Part shown: positions 54,722 through 63,957 of the stretch, in pieces
Numbering within the stretch: the first letter of the stretch is position 1
Layout: each line of letters begins with the position of its first letter
From: Candidatus Enterococcus willemsii
GTDB lineage: Bacteria; Bacillota; Bacilli; Lactobacillales; Enterococcaceae
Length of the DNA: 64,000 nt
Reading direction: 5' to 3'
NCBI RefSeq assembly: GCF_009933335.1
Contig: NZ_MAEL01000045.1
Span: 58,207 to 122,206 of the forward strand
The notes under the pieces: model-generated
Seen by the model: the letters and a program-made list of their open reading frames with translations, nothing else
Told to the model about the DNA's origin: nothing
Database searches by the model: none
Program-made: the position numbers and the translations under genes

Positions 54722-55630
54722 TTTTGGCAAAATTGGGCTATTTGGAATCGTAAAACCATCTTTTGCTAATTCATGAATGGATGCAGTCAATAATTCTTCT
54801 TGCAATTTAAATTGGCGACCGTTTGTCACATACATTGTTGTACGAATAGCATAATTGCTATTTCCTAAATCGACTGTGCCAAAAACAACAGGTGGTGTTT
54901 GAATAAATTCCGCATATTTTTCAACGATGCTTTGGTTTGCTCGTTCAATTGCTTGTTGGATGCCAGCAATTCCTTCCGTTGGGTCAATACGAACATCTAC
55001 TAACACGCGCATATCTGCACGAGACGTATTACTGATAGTGGTGATATTCCGGTTGGGTACAAAGTGAACCGTTCCATCAGCAGACTTTAACTGTAGCGTA
55101 CGTAAACCAACCGCAGTGACGGTACCTTCAATAGTTAAATCAATCAGACGAACATAATCACCCACGTCAATTTGTTGTTCGGTAATGATGAAAAAACCAG
55201 TGATAATATCATTCATAAAGCCTTGTGCACCTAAACCAATGGCTAAACCTGCAATTCCCGCACCTGCTAACAATGAACCGACAGGGATACCAATGGTTGA
55301 AAGTAGGGCATAAATAAAGAAAAATCCGAGTGTATATTGCACAATATTATATATCAATGTACGTAATGTTGTCATTCTAATTTCATTATTCACTTTTTTT
55401 CCATAGGAACGAAATCCACGGTCAATTAAAAAATTAGCGACACGTGCGAGAATCCCAAACAATATAATGATAAAGATAATCGTTAGCGTCTTTTGAATAA
55501 GAAGACCTGTAATAGCCTCCCAATCTAAATTTGCCCACCAGCGTTGAAAAGCATTTAATTGCTTGGCAGCAGGCTCAATAATACCGATTTCTGATGAATC
55601 GGTTGTTGCAGCTGTTCCTAAAAAATACAT
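54719..55630 (-). CDS. Small-conductance mechanosensitive channel
   Basis: 303 aa MscS-family channel that opens on hypo-osmotic shock. Three membrane helices lie within residues ~35-150; the pore-lining helix is GSLLAGAGIAGLAIGLGAQG (~120-139) with regular Gly/Ala spacing, followed by the typical GFMNDIITGFFII and the beta domain VGDYVRLIDLTIEGTVTAVGLR. A soluble C-terminal vestibule ends the protein. The unusual ~30-residue N-terminus precedes the first helix. Monocistronic; shares a terminator with cbpB. Confidence 0.93.
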   Translation of the reverse strand: MYFLGTAATTDSSEIGIIEPAAKQLNAFQRWWANLDWEAITGLLIQKTLTIIFIIILFGILARVANFLIDRGFRSYGKKVNNEIRMTTLRTLIYNIVQYTLGFFFIYALLSTIGIPVGSLLAGAGIAGLAIGLGAQGFMNDIITGFFIITEQQIDVGDYVRLIDLTIEGTVTAVGLRTLQLKSADGTVHFVPNRNITTISNTSRADMRVLVDVRIDPTEGIAGIQQAIERANQSIVEKYAEFIQTPPVVFGTVDLGNSNYAIRTTMYVTNGRQFKLQEELLTASIHELAKDGFTIPNSPILPK

Positions 55631-55714
55631 AACAATCCCTCCTACAATTCCGTTTCTTATTGTAGCAAGAGATTGTTAAAAAAGAAAACTAATTAGATGC
55701 AGTTAAAAGAAAAA

Positions 55715-56470
55715 TTAAGATAAATGAACACCTTTATCTACAAAGATCGTTTCTCCGATAATTCCGCTTGATAATGGGCTGATTAAGAAAGCAACCGCAT
55801 TTCCGACTTCTTTGATTGTTACACCAATATGATCTGGTGTACGTTCTTCAGATAGTTGAATTAATTTTTGGTGATCTTTCACGCCTGTTACAGCTAGTGT
55901 TTTTAAAGCGCCAGCAGAAACAGCGTTCACACGAATTTTTTGTGGAGATAATTCAGCAGCTAGGTAACGAACAGCTGCCTCTAATGAAGCTTTTGCAATT
56001 CCCATCATGTTGTAGTTAGGAACCGCACGTTCAGCACCTAAGTAAGTTAATGTCACAATACCGCTATTGTCGGCTAAAATTGGTTTTGCATAGTGTGTGA
56101 CAGCAATTAATGAATAGCTACTAATGTCTTGCGCTAAAGCATAACCATCACGAGAAATATCTGTGACATTTCCTTGTAAGTCTTCTTTGTTTGCGTAAGC
56201 AACAGCATGAACCACACCATGAATTTCACCTGCATATTCTTTGATTGCATCAAAAGCTTTGGCAATACTTTCATCGCTTGCAACATCTAACTCAACTAAA
56301 AATTCATTTCCTTCTAACAATTTTTCCAAAGGTTTTTTCATACGTTCGTTTTGATAAGTGTAAATAACTTCTGCACCTTGTTCACGTAAAGCTTGTGCGC
56401 AACCCCATGCAATACTACGTTTATTTGCGACACCCATGACGACGATTTTTTTACCAGTTAAGAAACTCAT
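55715..56470 (-). CDS. fabI: Enoyl-[acyl-carrier-protein] reductase (NADH), FabI
   Basis: 251 aa short-chain dehydrogenase-type enzyme for the last step of fatty acid elongation, and the known target of triclosan-type inhibitors. The cofactor motif is VVMGVANKRSIAWG (~10-23) and the catalytic Tyr-x6-Lys is in YNMMGIAK (~155-162). ATG 56470 follows AAGGAG; the longer upstream start at 56512 has no site. It is divergent from the FabN-like gene across a region with two FabT-type palindromes. Confidence 0.95.
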   Translation of the reverse strand: MSFLTGKKIVVMGVANKRSIAWGCAQALREQGAEVIYTYQNERMKKPLEKLLEGNEFLVELDVASDESIAKAFDAIKEYAGEIHGVVHAVAYANKEDLQGNVTDISRDGYALAQDISSYSLIAVTHYAKPILADNSGIVTLTYLGAERAVPNYNMMGIAKASLEAAVRYLAAELSPQKIRVNAVSAGALKTLAVTGVKDHQKLIQLSEERTPDHIGVTIKEVGNAVAFLISPLSSGIIGETIFVDKGVHLS

Positions 56471-56546
56471 AATTCCACTCCTTATAATAAATAGATGAAT
56501 AAGTACATTCAATTTTGTAATTCATGGCTTACCACCATGATTATCT

Positions 56547-56577
56547 ATTATTAGATAAAATTGTTTGATTGTCAAAC
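56547..56577 (-). promoter_or_regulatory. fabI promoter with FabT-like operator
   Basis: On the minus strand TTGACA (56575-56570), 17-bp spacer, AATAAT (56552-56547). The dyad GTTTGA-TTG-TCAAAC (56563-56577) contains the -35 box and fits the FabT-type operator (core TTTGA-N3-TCAAA) used by MarR-family fatty acid repressors of Lactobacillales. Confidence 0.65.
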
Positions 56578-56625
56578 TAAATTTACTTAATTAATTCTAA
56601 AGTTGCCAAATTAATCAAAATATGA

Positions 56626-56644
56626 TACTTTGATAATCAAAGTA
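56626..56644 (+). promoter_or_regulatory. FabT-like operator upstream of the fabN-like gene
   Basis: TACTTTGATAATCAAAGTA is a perfect 19-bp palindrome with the FabT core TTTGA-N3-TCAAA; it lies 38 bp before the start codon, over the likely promoter. Confidence 0.7.
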
Positions 56645-56682
56645 AAAGAAATTTTTAAACTAGTGAAAAGAGGAACGAAAGA

Positions 56683-57126
56683 ATGAAAAAATTGTTGACT
56701 GAAGTAGAAGTAATGGAGTTAATTCCAAACCGTTATCCAATTATTTATATAGATTATGTTGATTCAATTGATCCTGGTAAAAAAATTATTGCAACGAAAA
56801 ATGTAACAATCAATGAAGATTTCTTCCAAGGACATTTCCCAGGAAATCCAGTTATGCCGGGCGCCTTAATTTTAGAAACCCTTGCACAAGCTGGTTCAAT
56901 CTTAATTTTAAAATCAGAAGAATTTTTAGGTCGTACAGCTTATATTGGTGGAATCAATAAAGCAAAATTCCGTCAAAAAGTGGTACCGGGAGATACAATC
57001 AAATTATCGTTTGAAATTACTAAAGTAAAGGGTTCAGTCGGAACAGCAGATGCAATTGCAACAGTTGAAGGTAAGAAAGTAGCAGAATGTGAGTTTACCT
57101 TTATCGTCGGTGAGCAAAAACAATAA
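56683..57126 (+). CDS. fabN: 3-hydroxyacyl-ACP dehydratase, FabZ/FabN type
   Basis: 147 aa hot-dog fold enzyme. The active-site His is in FQGHFPGNPVMPGALI (H51) and the Glu in LETLAQAG (E65). Sequence features such as IPNRYPIIYIDYVD and AYIGGINKAKFRQKVVPGD resemble enterococcal FabN, the dehydratase-isomerase that starts unsaturated fatty acid synthesis; FabZ cannot be excluded from sequence alone. In E. faecalis fabN is clustered with fabI and fabO; here fabI is divergent and no fabO lies in the interval. FabT-type palindrome upstream, terminator downstream. Confidence 0.8.
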   Translation: MKKLLTEVEVMELIPNRYPIIYIDYVDSIDPGKKIIATKNVTINEDFFQGHFPGNPVMPGALILETLAQAGSILILKSEEFLGRTAYIGGINKAKFRQKVVPGDTIKLSFEITKVKGSVGTADAIATVEGKKVAECEFTFIVGEQKQ

Positions 57127-57168
57127 AAAAATGGCGTGTTAGAAATTCTTCTAACACGCCACTTTTTT
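57127..57168. terminator. Bidirectional terminator between fabN and the PPIase gene
   Basis: TGGCGTGTTAGAA (57132-57144) pairs perfectly with TTCTAACACGCCA (57149-57161), flanked by A and T runs. Confidence 0.9.
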
Positions 57169-57898
57169 ATTTTGCTTCTTGTAAGACTGTAATTTTATCA
57201 ATCGTTACTGGTTTAACAGGTGTTTCACCATCAACATCGGCTTGAGCGATTTTATCGACAACATCCATGCCTTCAGTAACTTGGCCAAAGACTGTGTATT
57301 TACCATCTAAAGCTTTCGCGCCGCCTTTTTTATAGGCTTCGATGATTTTTTCTGGTACGAACTGTTTGGCAATGCCGTCCGATACATCTTCATCATTTTG
57401 TACGATAAAGAATTGACTACCTTGACTATCTAAAGTTTGTGCACGAGCCATAGATAATGCCCCACGAATATGATACAGATTAGGTGAGATTTCGATTTCA
57501 AAGCCTTTGCCCCAAATGCTTTCACCACCAGTGCCGTCCCCTTTAGGATCGCCACCTTGAATCATAAACTCTTCGATAACGCGATGGAAAGTCGTTCCCT
57601 CATAGTAACCGTCTTTGGCATGGGTGAGAAAGTTCTCAACAGCTTTAGGCGCATATTCTGGGAACAATTTCATTTTAATGGTTCCTTCAGATGTTTTCAT
57701 TTCAACAAGGGCTTCATTTTCTTTTACTTCTGAATCTAGTTGAGGTAATGCTAGTGCATTTAAATCAATTGAACTAGATTCGGTGGTTGTAGCCGTGCTT
57801 TCGCTCGTAGCGGTTGAAGAATTAGTTGTACAGGCAGCCAATAAAGCTAGACTTGCTGCAGTGGTGAATAGAAGTGCAAGTTTCTTATTTTTCATCAT
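57167..57898 (-). CDS. Cyclophilin-type peptidyl-prolyl isomerase lipoprotein
   Basis: 243 aa. The signal peptide ends in lipobox ALLAAC (Cys23), followed by an S/T-rich linker (~24-48) and a cyclophilin domain (~70-243) with FHRVIEEFMIQGGDPKGDGTGG and GSQFFIVQN; the insert VPEKIIEAYKKGG is typical of Gram-positive surface cyclophilins. It should help secreted proteins fold outside the membrane. I chose the first of two adjacent ATGs (57898), 6 bp after AAAGGA; a longer in-frame start at 57934 has no site. Confidence 0.92.
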   Translation of the reverse strand: MMKNKKLALLFTTAASLALLAACTTNSSTATSESTATTTESSSIDLNALALPQLDSEVKENEALVEMKTSEGTIKMKLFPEYAPKAVENFLTHAKDGYYEGTTFHRVIEEFMIQGGDPKGDGTGGESIWGKGFEIEISPNLYHIRGALSMARAQTLDSQGSQFFIVQNDEDVSDGIAKQFVPEKIIEAYKKGGAKALDGKYTVFGQVTEGMDVVDKIAQADVDGETPVKPVTIDKITVLQEAK

Positions 57899-58068
57899 GG
57901 AAATTCCTTTCTGTTCTAACATCTTATTTATCATAACAAATTATCTCTTTTTTTCCTAGCATTCTTTTGAAAGGGAAATCATGAAAGGCTCTTGCGTATT
58001 TGGTCTAGAGCAATTATAATTGTAAGTGGATACAAAATCGTTTTTTATTTTTAGGAGGATTCTCACAT

Positions 58069-59160
58069 ATGGGAAAATTAGGTGTTTCAATTTATCCAGA
58101 ACGTTCAACATTTGAAAAAGACAAAGCGTATTTAGATTTAGCACACAAATATGGTTTTAAACGTGTATTTACAAGTTTATTGCAAATTAAAGATGATAAA
58201 GAAAAGGTATTGGCTGATTTTAAAAAGGTCGTTGATTATGCAAATAGCTTGGATATGGAAGTGATGGTCGATATTAATCCAGGGCTATTTAAACAGCTCG
58301 AAATTTCTTATGATGATTTATCATTTTTCCATGAAATGGGTGCTGATGGTGTACGGTTAGATATTGGTTTTACTGGTGCGGAAGAAGCTCGGATGACACG
58401 TAATCCTTATAATATTAAAATTGAAATCAATATGAGTGCGGGTACAAGTTATGTGGACAATATTATGTCGTATTCACCAAACACGGATAACTTGTTAGGC
58501 TCACATAATTTTTATCCACATCGTTACTCAGGATTAGGTTATGAGCATTTTGTGAACTGTTCAGAAAAATTCCGTAAATATAACTTAAATACTATGGCTT
58601 TCGTGAATTCACATGAGGCAACATTTGGACCTTGGCCAACTCAAGACGGTTTGTGTTCATTAGAAGATCATCGTGAGTTGGAAATCGCAACACAAGTCAA
58701 ACATTTACTTTTAACAGGTTTAATTGACGATATCCTTGTAGGGAATGCTTATGCCTCAGAAGCAGAGTTAAAAGCGATGGCAGACGCGTTTAATGCGCCA
58801 TATCCAACACTAAAAGTAGTTGTTGAAGATGAAATTACGGAAGATGAGCGTATTTGTTTATTCGATAATTTGCACAGCTATCGTGGCGATCGTTCCGATT
58901 ATATGTTACGCTCAACAATGACGCGTGTTTATTACAAAGATAAGCCGTTTCCTGCCCACACAACGCGTGACATCGTACGTGGTGATGTCTTGATTGATAA
59001 TGTTGGTTATGGGCAATACAAAGGGGAAACGCAAATTGCCTTGAAAGAAATGAAAAATGATGGGCGTGTCAACGTGGTAGGACATATTTCTGAAGATGAA
59101 TTATTCTTACTAGGATTTTTGAAACCATGGTCAAGTTTCAAATTAGTTGAGACAAAATAA
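58069..59160 (+). CDS. mupG: MupG-type 6-phospho-N-acetylmuramidase (DUF871)
   Basis: 363 aa TIM-barrel protein of the former DUF871, now glycoside hydrolase GH170. In Staphylococcus MupG cleaves MurNAc-6-phosphate-GlcNAc during wall recycling. The start MGKLGVSIYPERSTFEKDKAY and the central HNFYPHRYSGLGYEHF (~142-157) and FVNSHEATFGPWPTQDG are family hallmarks. AGGAGG precedes the ATG. It stands alone here; no MurNAc PTS or murQ neighbour is present, so the substrate assignment is by family only. Confidence 0.85.
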   Translation: MGKLGVSIYPERSTFEKDKAYLDLAHKYGFKRVFTSLLQIKDDKEKVLADFKKVVDYANSLDMEVMVDINPGLFKQLEISYDDLSFFHEMGADGVRLDIGFTGAEEARMTRNPYNIKIEINMSAGTSYVDNIMSYSPNTDNLLGSHNFYPHRYSGLGYEHFVNCSEKFRKYNLNTMAFVNSHEATFGPWPTQDGLCSLEDHRELEIATQVKHLLLTGLIDDILVGNAYASEAELKAMADAFNAPYPTLKVVVEDEITEDERICLFDNLHSYRGDRSDYMLRSTMTRVYYKDKPFPAHTTRDIVRGDVLIDNVGYGQYKGETQIALKEMKNDGRVNVVGHISEDELFLLGFLKPWSSFKLVETK

Positions 59161-59185
59161 ATCTGACTAACAGAATGTATAGAAT

Positions 59186-59243
59186 AAAAAAACTCGTTGG
59201 CTATTTGCTAGCTTTTTAGCAAACAGCCAACGAGTTTTTTTTT
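59186..59243 (+). terminator. Terminator after mupG
   Basis: Long stem: AAAACTCGTTGGCT (from ~59189) pairs with AGCCAACGAGTTTT (from ~59225), with TTTGCTA/TAGCAAA nested inside. Confidence 0.9.
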
Positions 59244-59343
59244 AGAATCTGCTAAAAGTTCGTGTAAACAAAGAGAAAATAATTGTTGAACGTTCTTTTT
59301 TTCTTTATACTAACGTGAGAAGTAGATTATCGGAGGGTTACAG

Positions 59344-60279
59344 ATGAAAGTAGTAGGTCGGATTGTGTTAGTGGTTGTTCTTATCTTAATTGTGGGATTA
59401 ATTTGGGCAGGAAATTATTTTTATAATTATGCGGTAGTCCCATCTGAAAAAGACTTTTTAGCAAATGATACACCAGGGACAGATATTGTTGAAACGGATG
59501 AAATTGCGAATTGGTATTCAGATGAAAACCATCGTGAACGTTGGCAATTGACATCGGATGATGGCTTAAAATTATCGGCAATTTATTTGCCTGCCGAAAA
59601 AGATACGGGTAAAACGGCTATTTTGGCCCATGGTTACATGGGAAATGCTGAAACCATGGGAGAATATGCCAAAATGTATCATGATTTTGGCTATAACGTC
59701 TTAGTACCCGATGCACGAGGCCATGGTAAGAGTGAAGGCGACTATATCGGCTTTGGTTGGCATGAAAGAAAAGATTATTTACAATGGATTGATCAAGTGT
59801 TAGCAACGAATGGTGACGATGAAACAATTACTCTTTACGGTTTGAGTATGGGCGCTGCGACTGTCATGATGGTGAGTGGAGAAGAGCTACCTAAAAACGT
59901 GGTCTCAATTATTGAAGACTGCGGTTATGCAACAGTCAATGGTGAGCTGCAATTCCAACTGAAAGAATTATTTAATTTACCTTCATTTCCGTTGATTCCT
60001 GTGACTAGTTTGGTCACGAAAGTGCGTGCAGGTTACTTTTTTGGCGAAGCGGATGCAACCAAGCAGGTAGCCAAAAATACACGCCCAATGTTGTTTATCC
60101 ATGGTGATGCGGATGATTTTGTGCCTTTTTCAATGTTAGACACTGTGTACGAAGCAACCGATGCGCCAAAAGAAAAATGGGTTGTTGAAGGAGCAGGGCA
60201 TGCGAAGGCCTACTCCAAGAATAAAGAGGCTTATCAAGCGAAAGTGAAGCAGTTTTTAGAAAAATATAATGGAATGTAA
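59344..60279 (+). CDS. Membrane-anchored alpha/beta hydrolase
   Basis: 311 aa. One N-terminal membrane segment (~7-28) precedes an alpha/beta-hydrolase domain, probably facing outward. The oxyanion motif AHGYMGNAETM (~95), nucleophile elbow GLSMGA (Ser ~167), acid FIHGDADDFVP (~255) and His in GAGHAKAYS (~287) make a complete triad. Similar proteins are annotated as YqkD/Fpr-like esterases; the substrate is unknown. TCGGAGGG precedes the ATG. Monocistronic, with obgE following on the same strand. Confidence 0.85.
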   Translation: MKVVGRIVLVVVLILIVGLIWAGNYFYNYAVVPSEKDFLANDTPGTDIVETDEIANWYSDENHRERWQLTSDDGLKLSAIYLPAEKDTGKTAILAHGYMGNAETMGEYAKMYHDFGYNVLVPDARGHGKSEGDYIGFGWHERKDYLQWIDQVLATNGDDETITLYGLSMGAATVMMVSGEELPKNVVSIIEDCGYATVNGELQFQLKELFNLPSFPLIPVTSLVTKVRAGYFFGEADATKQVAKNTRPMLFIHGDADDFVPFSMLDTVYEATDAPKEKWVVEGAGHAKAYSKNKEAYQAKVKQFLEKYNGM

Positions 60280-60384
60280 AGAATACTGCTGAAAAGATAG
60301 ACAAACGCTGAGTTGGTAGGTACAATAATAAAGGCTTAGATGTATCGAATTGTATTAGTAAATAGAATGGAGGACACAAATAAT

Positions 60385-61698
60385 ATGTCCATGTTTTTAG
60401 ATCAAGTAACCATTGACGTGAAAGCCGGTAAAGGCGGAGACGGAATGGTTGCATTTAGAAGAGAAAAATACGTCCCAGATGGCGGACCAGCAGGGGGAGA
60501 TGGAGGACGAGGCGGTAATGTCGTTTTAGTCGTTGATGAAGGCTTACGTACATTAATGGACTTTCGGTTTAATCGTCATTTTAAAGCACAAGCAGGCGAA
60601 AATGGCATGAGTAAAGGCATGCATGGTCGAGGTTCTGACGATTTATATGTCAAAGTTCCTGAAGGGACAACTGTCCGTGATGCAGAGACTGGTGCTTTGC
60701 TAGGAGATTTAATTGAACACGGTCAAACTTTGGTCGTGGCGAATGGAGGACGAGGCGGACGAGGAAATACTCGTTTTGCAACACCGAGAAACCCCGCACC
60801 AGAAATGGCAGAAAATGGAGAACCAGGTCAAGAACGTAAGATTGAATTAGAATTGAAAGTCTTGGCTGATGTTGGTTTAGTGGGATTCCCTTCAGTAGGG
60901 AAATCAACCTTACTATCTGTTATTTCATCAGCACGTCCAAAAATTGGCGCGTATCATTTTACGACACTCGTGCCAAATTTAGGCATGGTTAGTACAAAAG
61001 ATGACCGTAGTTTTGTCGTAGCCGATTTACCAGGACTGATTGAAGGAGCTTCACAAGGTGTTGGTTTAGGAACACAATTTTTACGTCATATTGAACGGAC
61101 ACGCGTTATCTTGCATATCATTGATATGAGTGGCATGGAAGGTCGCGATCCATATGAAGATTATCAAGCAATTAACAATGAATTGGCTTCTCACAATTTG
61201 CGTTTATTGGAACGTCCGCAAATTATTGTTGCCAATAAAATGGACATGCCTGATGCCGAAGAAAATTTAAAAAAATTCAAAGCTGAATTAGCCAAAGAAC
61301 AAACGGATGAATTTGCTGAGCCAACACCAATCTTCCCAATTTCTGGCGTTACACGTCAAGGTCTGGATGCTTTATTAAGTGCTACAGCAGATTTATTAGA
61401 AGTGACACCAGAATTTCCATTGTATGAAGAAGAAATGGAAGAAGATGTGGTACAATATGGCTTTGTTTCTGATGAACCAGCCTTTGAAGTACAACGCGAA
61501 CCAGATGCGTCCTGGACACTTTCTGGTGAGAAATTAGAGAAGTTATTCCAAATGACCAACTTCGATCACGATGAAACAGTTATGCGTTTTGCTCGTCAAT
61601 TGCGTGGAATGGGTGTTGATGAAGCGTTACGTGCGCGTGGTGCGAAAGATGGCGACATTGTTCGTATTGGTAAATTTGAATTTGAATTTGTTGAATAG
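60385..61698 (+). CDS. obgE: Obg family GTPase
   Basis: 437 aa GTPase for 50S ribosome assembly and stress control. Domains: glycine-rich Obg fold (1-158; [13 protein letters not shown]), G domain (~160-330; [26 protein letters not shown]) and C-terminal OCT domain (~355-437). ATG 60385 lies 11 bp after GGAGG; a longer in-frame start at 60340 has no site. Length and order are typical of low-GC Gram-positives. Confidence 0.96.
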   Translation: MSMFLDQVTIDVKAGKGGDGMVAFRREKYVPDGGPAGGDGGRGGNVVLVVDEGLRTLMDFRFNRHFKAQAGENGMSKGMHGRGSDDLYVKVPEGTTVRDAETGALLGDLIEHGQTLVVANGGRGGRGNTRFATPRNPAPEMAENGEPGQERKIELELKVLADVGLVGFPSVGKSTLLSVISSARPKIGAYHFTTLVPNLGMVSTKDDRSFVVADLPGLIEGASQGVGLGTQFLRHIERTRVILHIIDMSGMEGRDPYEDYQAINNELASHNLRLLERPQIIVANKMDMPDAEENLKKFKAELAKEQTDEFAEPTPIFPISGVTRQGLDALLSATADLLEVTPEFPLYEEEMEEDVVQYGFVSDEPAFEVQREPDASWTLSGEKLEKLFQMTNFDHDETVMRFARQLRGMGVDEALRARGAKDGDIVRIGKFEFEFVE

Positions 61699-61702
61699 CA
61701 AG

Positions 61703-61737
61703 AAAGGAACTAGGTTTAGTCACTAGTTCCTTTTTTT
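61703..61737 (+). terminator. Terminator after obgE
   Basis: AAAGGAACTAG (61703-61713) pairs perfectly with CTAGTTCCTTT (61723-61733), followed by T. Confidence 0.85.
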
Positions 61738-61767
61738 AGGGAAAAGAAGAGGTCTTTCGTTTTCAAA

Positions 61768-61788
61768 TGTATCAATTATTGATACAAT
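61768..61788 (+). promoter_or_regulatory. Perfect palindrome on the rnz promoter
   Basis: TGTATCAAT-T-ATTGATACA (61768-61786) is a perfect 9+1+9 dyad that overlaps the likely -10 TACAAT (61783-61788). Its form and place suggest a repressor operator; it matches no operator I know. Confidence 0.55.
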
Positions 61789-61824
61789 TAAGAAAAATAA
61801 TCGCAAGAGAAAGTTAGGTTAACT

Positions 61825-62775
61825 ATGGAGTTGGAATTTTTAGGAACTGGTTCAGGAGTTCCCGCAAAACACCGCAATGTATCAAGTGTGGCATTACGAT
61901 TGTTGGACGAACGGAATGCTGTTTGGCTCTTTGATTGTGGTGAAGGGACGCAAATGCAAATTTTAAATACTACTATTCGTCCACGTAAAATTGAAAAAAT
62001 TTTTATTAGTCATTTACACGGAGACCATATTTTTGGCTTACCTGGTTTGGTTAGCAGTCGTTCATTCCAAGGAGGCGAACAACCACCGGGACCATTAGAA
62101 ATTTATGGTCCAACTGGCGTAGAAGAATTTGTCCGCATGGCGCTAAGACTTTCTAAAACACGCTTAAATTATCCGATTAAGTTTATTGAAATGAAAGAAG
62201 GAACTATTTTTAAAGATGCCCAATTTGAAGTTTCTTGTCTAAAATTAGCACATGGAATTGATAGCTATGGCTTTAGAATTGTGGAGACTGATTATCAAGG
62301 TGAATTACAAGTCGAAGCGTTGAAAGCATTAGGAGTGCCAGCAGGACCAATCTATGGGCGTTTAAAGCGTGGCGAGACAGTAACGCTAGCAGATGGACGC
62401 GTTATCAATGGTGCAGATTTTGTTGGTCAACCGAAGAAAGGTCGAATCGTGACAATTTTAGGAGACACTCGTTATTGCGAACAATCCATTGAATTAGCTA
62501 AAGATGCAGATGTGCTTATTCATGAAAGTACCTATCAAAAATCAGAAGTAACGATGGCAAGAAAACATTTCCACTCAACGACTGAACAAGCAGCAACAGT
62601 TGCTAAAAAAGCGAATGTTCGACAGTTAATTTTAACGCATATCAGCGCACGATATTTAGGAAAAGATGTCTTGATGTTAAAAGAGGAAGCGGAAGCGATC
62701 TTTCCAAATGTATTTATAGCGAAAGATTTTTATGTCTGGCCGATTCCTTTTAAAGAACAGGGGGAAGCAAAATGA
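61825..62775 (+). CDS. rnz: Ribonuclease Z
   Basis: 316 aa metallo-beta-lactamase fold endonuclease that trims tRNA 3' trailers. The zinc motif [13 protein letters not shown] (HxHxDH ~64-69), the N-terminal [14 protein letters not shown], the exosite segment (~150-200) and the late [10 protein letters not shown] and [10 protein letters not shown] are all typical. It overlaps the following SDR gene by 4 bp (ATGA), so rnz, the SDR and the LapA-like gene form one unit. The start ATG follows AAAGTTAGGTT, a weak ribosome site. Confidence 0.95.
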   Translation: MELEFLGTGSGVPAKHRNVSSVALRLLDERNAVWLFDCGEGTQMQILNTTIRPRKIEKIFISHLHGDHIFGLPGLVSSRSFQGGEQPPGPLEIYGPTGVEEFVRMALRLSKTRLNYPIKFIEMKEGTIFKDAQFEVSCLKLAHGIDSYGFRIVETDYQGELQVEALKALGVPAGPIYGRLKRGETVTLADGRVINGADFVGQPKKGRIVTILGDTRYCEQSIELAKDADVLIHESTYQKSEVTMARKHFHSTTEQAATVAKKANVRQLILTHISARYLGKDVLMLKEEAEAIFPNVFIAKDFYVWPIPFKEQGEAK

Positions 62776-63560
62776 ACTTAGAAAATAAGGTTGTGCTAGT
62801 AACTGGTGGTTCAACTGGCTTAGGCGAGCAAATTTGCTATGAAGCAGCCAAACAAGGAGCAATTGTGGTGGTCTGTGCACGCCGCATTCATTTAATTGGG
62901 CAAGTTAAAGAACACTGCATGGAGTTAAGTCATAAAAAAGCCTATGCTTTTCAACTGGATATCGCCAATCCAGATAGTATTGATAGCTTAATGGGAAAAC
63001 TGAAAGAAGAAGTAGGGACAGTAGATGTATTAGTGAACGATGCAGGATTTGGGCATTTTGAAGATTTTGTTTCATTTGATATGGCATTGGCTCGCAATAT
63101 GTTTGAAGTGAATGTCTTAGGAATGATGTTATTAACTCAACGTATCGCCGTAGAAATGCTTGAACAACAAGCAGGGCATATTATTAATGTCGCCTCAATG
63201 GCTGGAAAAATGGCGACACCAAAATCAACGGTTTACTCAGCAACAAAATTTGCGGTTTTAGGTTTTTCTAACGCACTACGCTTAGAGTTAAAACCCTTTA
63301 ATATCTTCGTTACAACCGTTAATCCTGGTCCGATTAAAACCGATTTTTTTGACAAAGCCGACCCTTCTGGTAATTATTTAGAAAATGTTGGAGCATTTAT
63401 TTTAGAAGCTCAACCTTTAGCGAAGCAAATTGTCAAAAGTATGCTACGACCGAAACGTGAAATTAATCGGCCTATGGCTATGGAAGTTGCTGCTCGTTTT
63501 TATCAAATGTTTCCGCATATTGGTGATTATCTAGCAGGTGGTTTATTTAATAAGAAATAA
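62772..63560 (+). CDS. Short-chain dehydrogenase/reductase (classical SDR)
   Basis: 262 aa NAD(P)-dependent oxidoreductase. Cofactor loop [11 protein letters not shown] (~10-20); the structural motif usually NNAG reads VNDAGFG; catalytic Ser in NVASMAG (~141) and Tyr-x3-Lys in YSATK (~155-159). It resembles the DltE/YqjQ group of unknown substrate that often follows rnz in Firmicutes. Translationally coupled to rnz by overlap. Confidence 0.9.
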   Translation: MNLENKVVLVTGGSTGLGEQICYEAAKQGAIVVVCARRIHLIGQVKEHCMELSHKKAYAFQLDIANPDSIDSLMGKLKEEVGTVDVLVNDAGFGHFEDFVSFDMALARNMFEVNVLGMMLLTQRIAVEMLEQQAGHIINVASMAGKMATPKSTVYSATKFAVLGFSNALRLELKPFNIFVTTVNPGPIKTDFFDKADPSGNYLENVGAFILEAQPLAKQIVKSMLRPKREINRPMAMEVAARFYQMFPHIGDYLAGGLFNKK

Positions 63561-63573
63561 AGGAGTGCCGCAA

Positions 63574-63957
63574 ATGAAAAATCAATGGCGTATTATCATT
63601 GGACTAGTGCTAACTTTAATGATTGTTATTTTTGCTGTGTTGAATAATATGAATGTTCCTGTAAATTTTGGGTTTTCACAATTTTCAGCACCGTTGATTA
63701 TCGTGATTATTGGTTCAGCATTTCTCGGTGCTGTTGTTGTAGCGTTGGTTGCTACAGGTACAATGTGGCAACAACGGCGAGAAATCAAACAATTAAACCA
63801 ACAAATTAATTCGTTAACAAAAGATATCGACAAAAAAGTGGCAGATAAAAAAGAAGAACTAGAACGAGAATACAATAATAAGCTAGCAGAATTTAAGGCT
63901 GCCCAGACAGTCTATCCAACCGAAGAAAAGATTAAAGAAATTGACTCGGAAGGCTAA
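63574..63957 (+). CDS. LapA/DUF1049 membrane protein
   Basis: 127 aa. Two membrane helices (~6-24 and ~38-62) are separated by NNMNVPVNFGFSQFSAP, the usual LapA/DUF1049 hairpin, and followed by a ~60-residue charged coiled coil in the cytoplasm (QQINSLTKDIDKKVADKKEE). In E. coli LapA takes part in envelope assembly control; the role in Gram-positives is open. ATG 63574 follows AAAGGAG; the upstream in-frame start overlaps the SDR gene. It is last in the rnz operon. Confidence 0.8.
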   Translation: MKNQWRIIIGLVLTLMIVIFAVLNNMNVPVNFGFSQFSAPLIIVIIGSAFLGAVVVALVATGTMWQQRREIKQLNQQINSLTKDIDKKVADKKEELEREYNNKLAEFKAAQTVYPTEEKIKEIDSEG

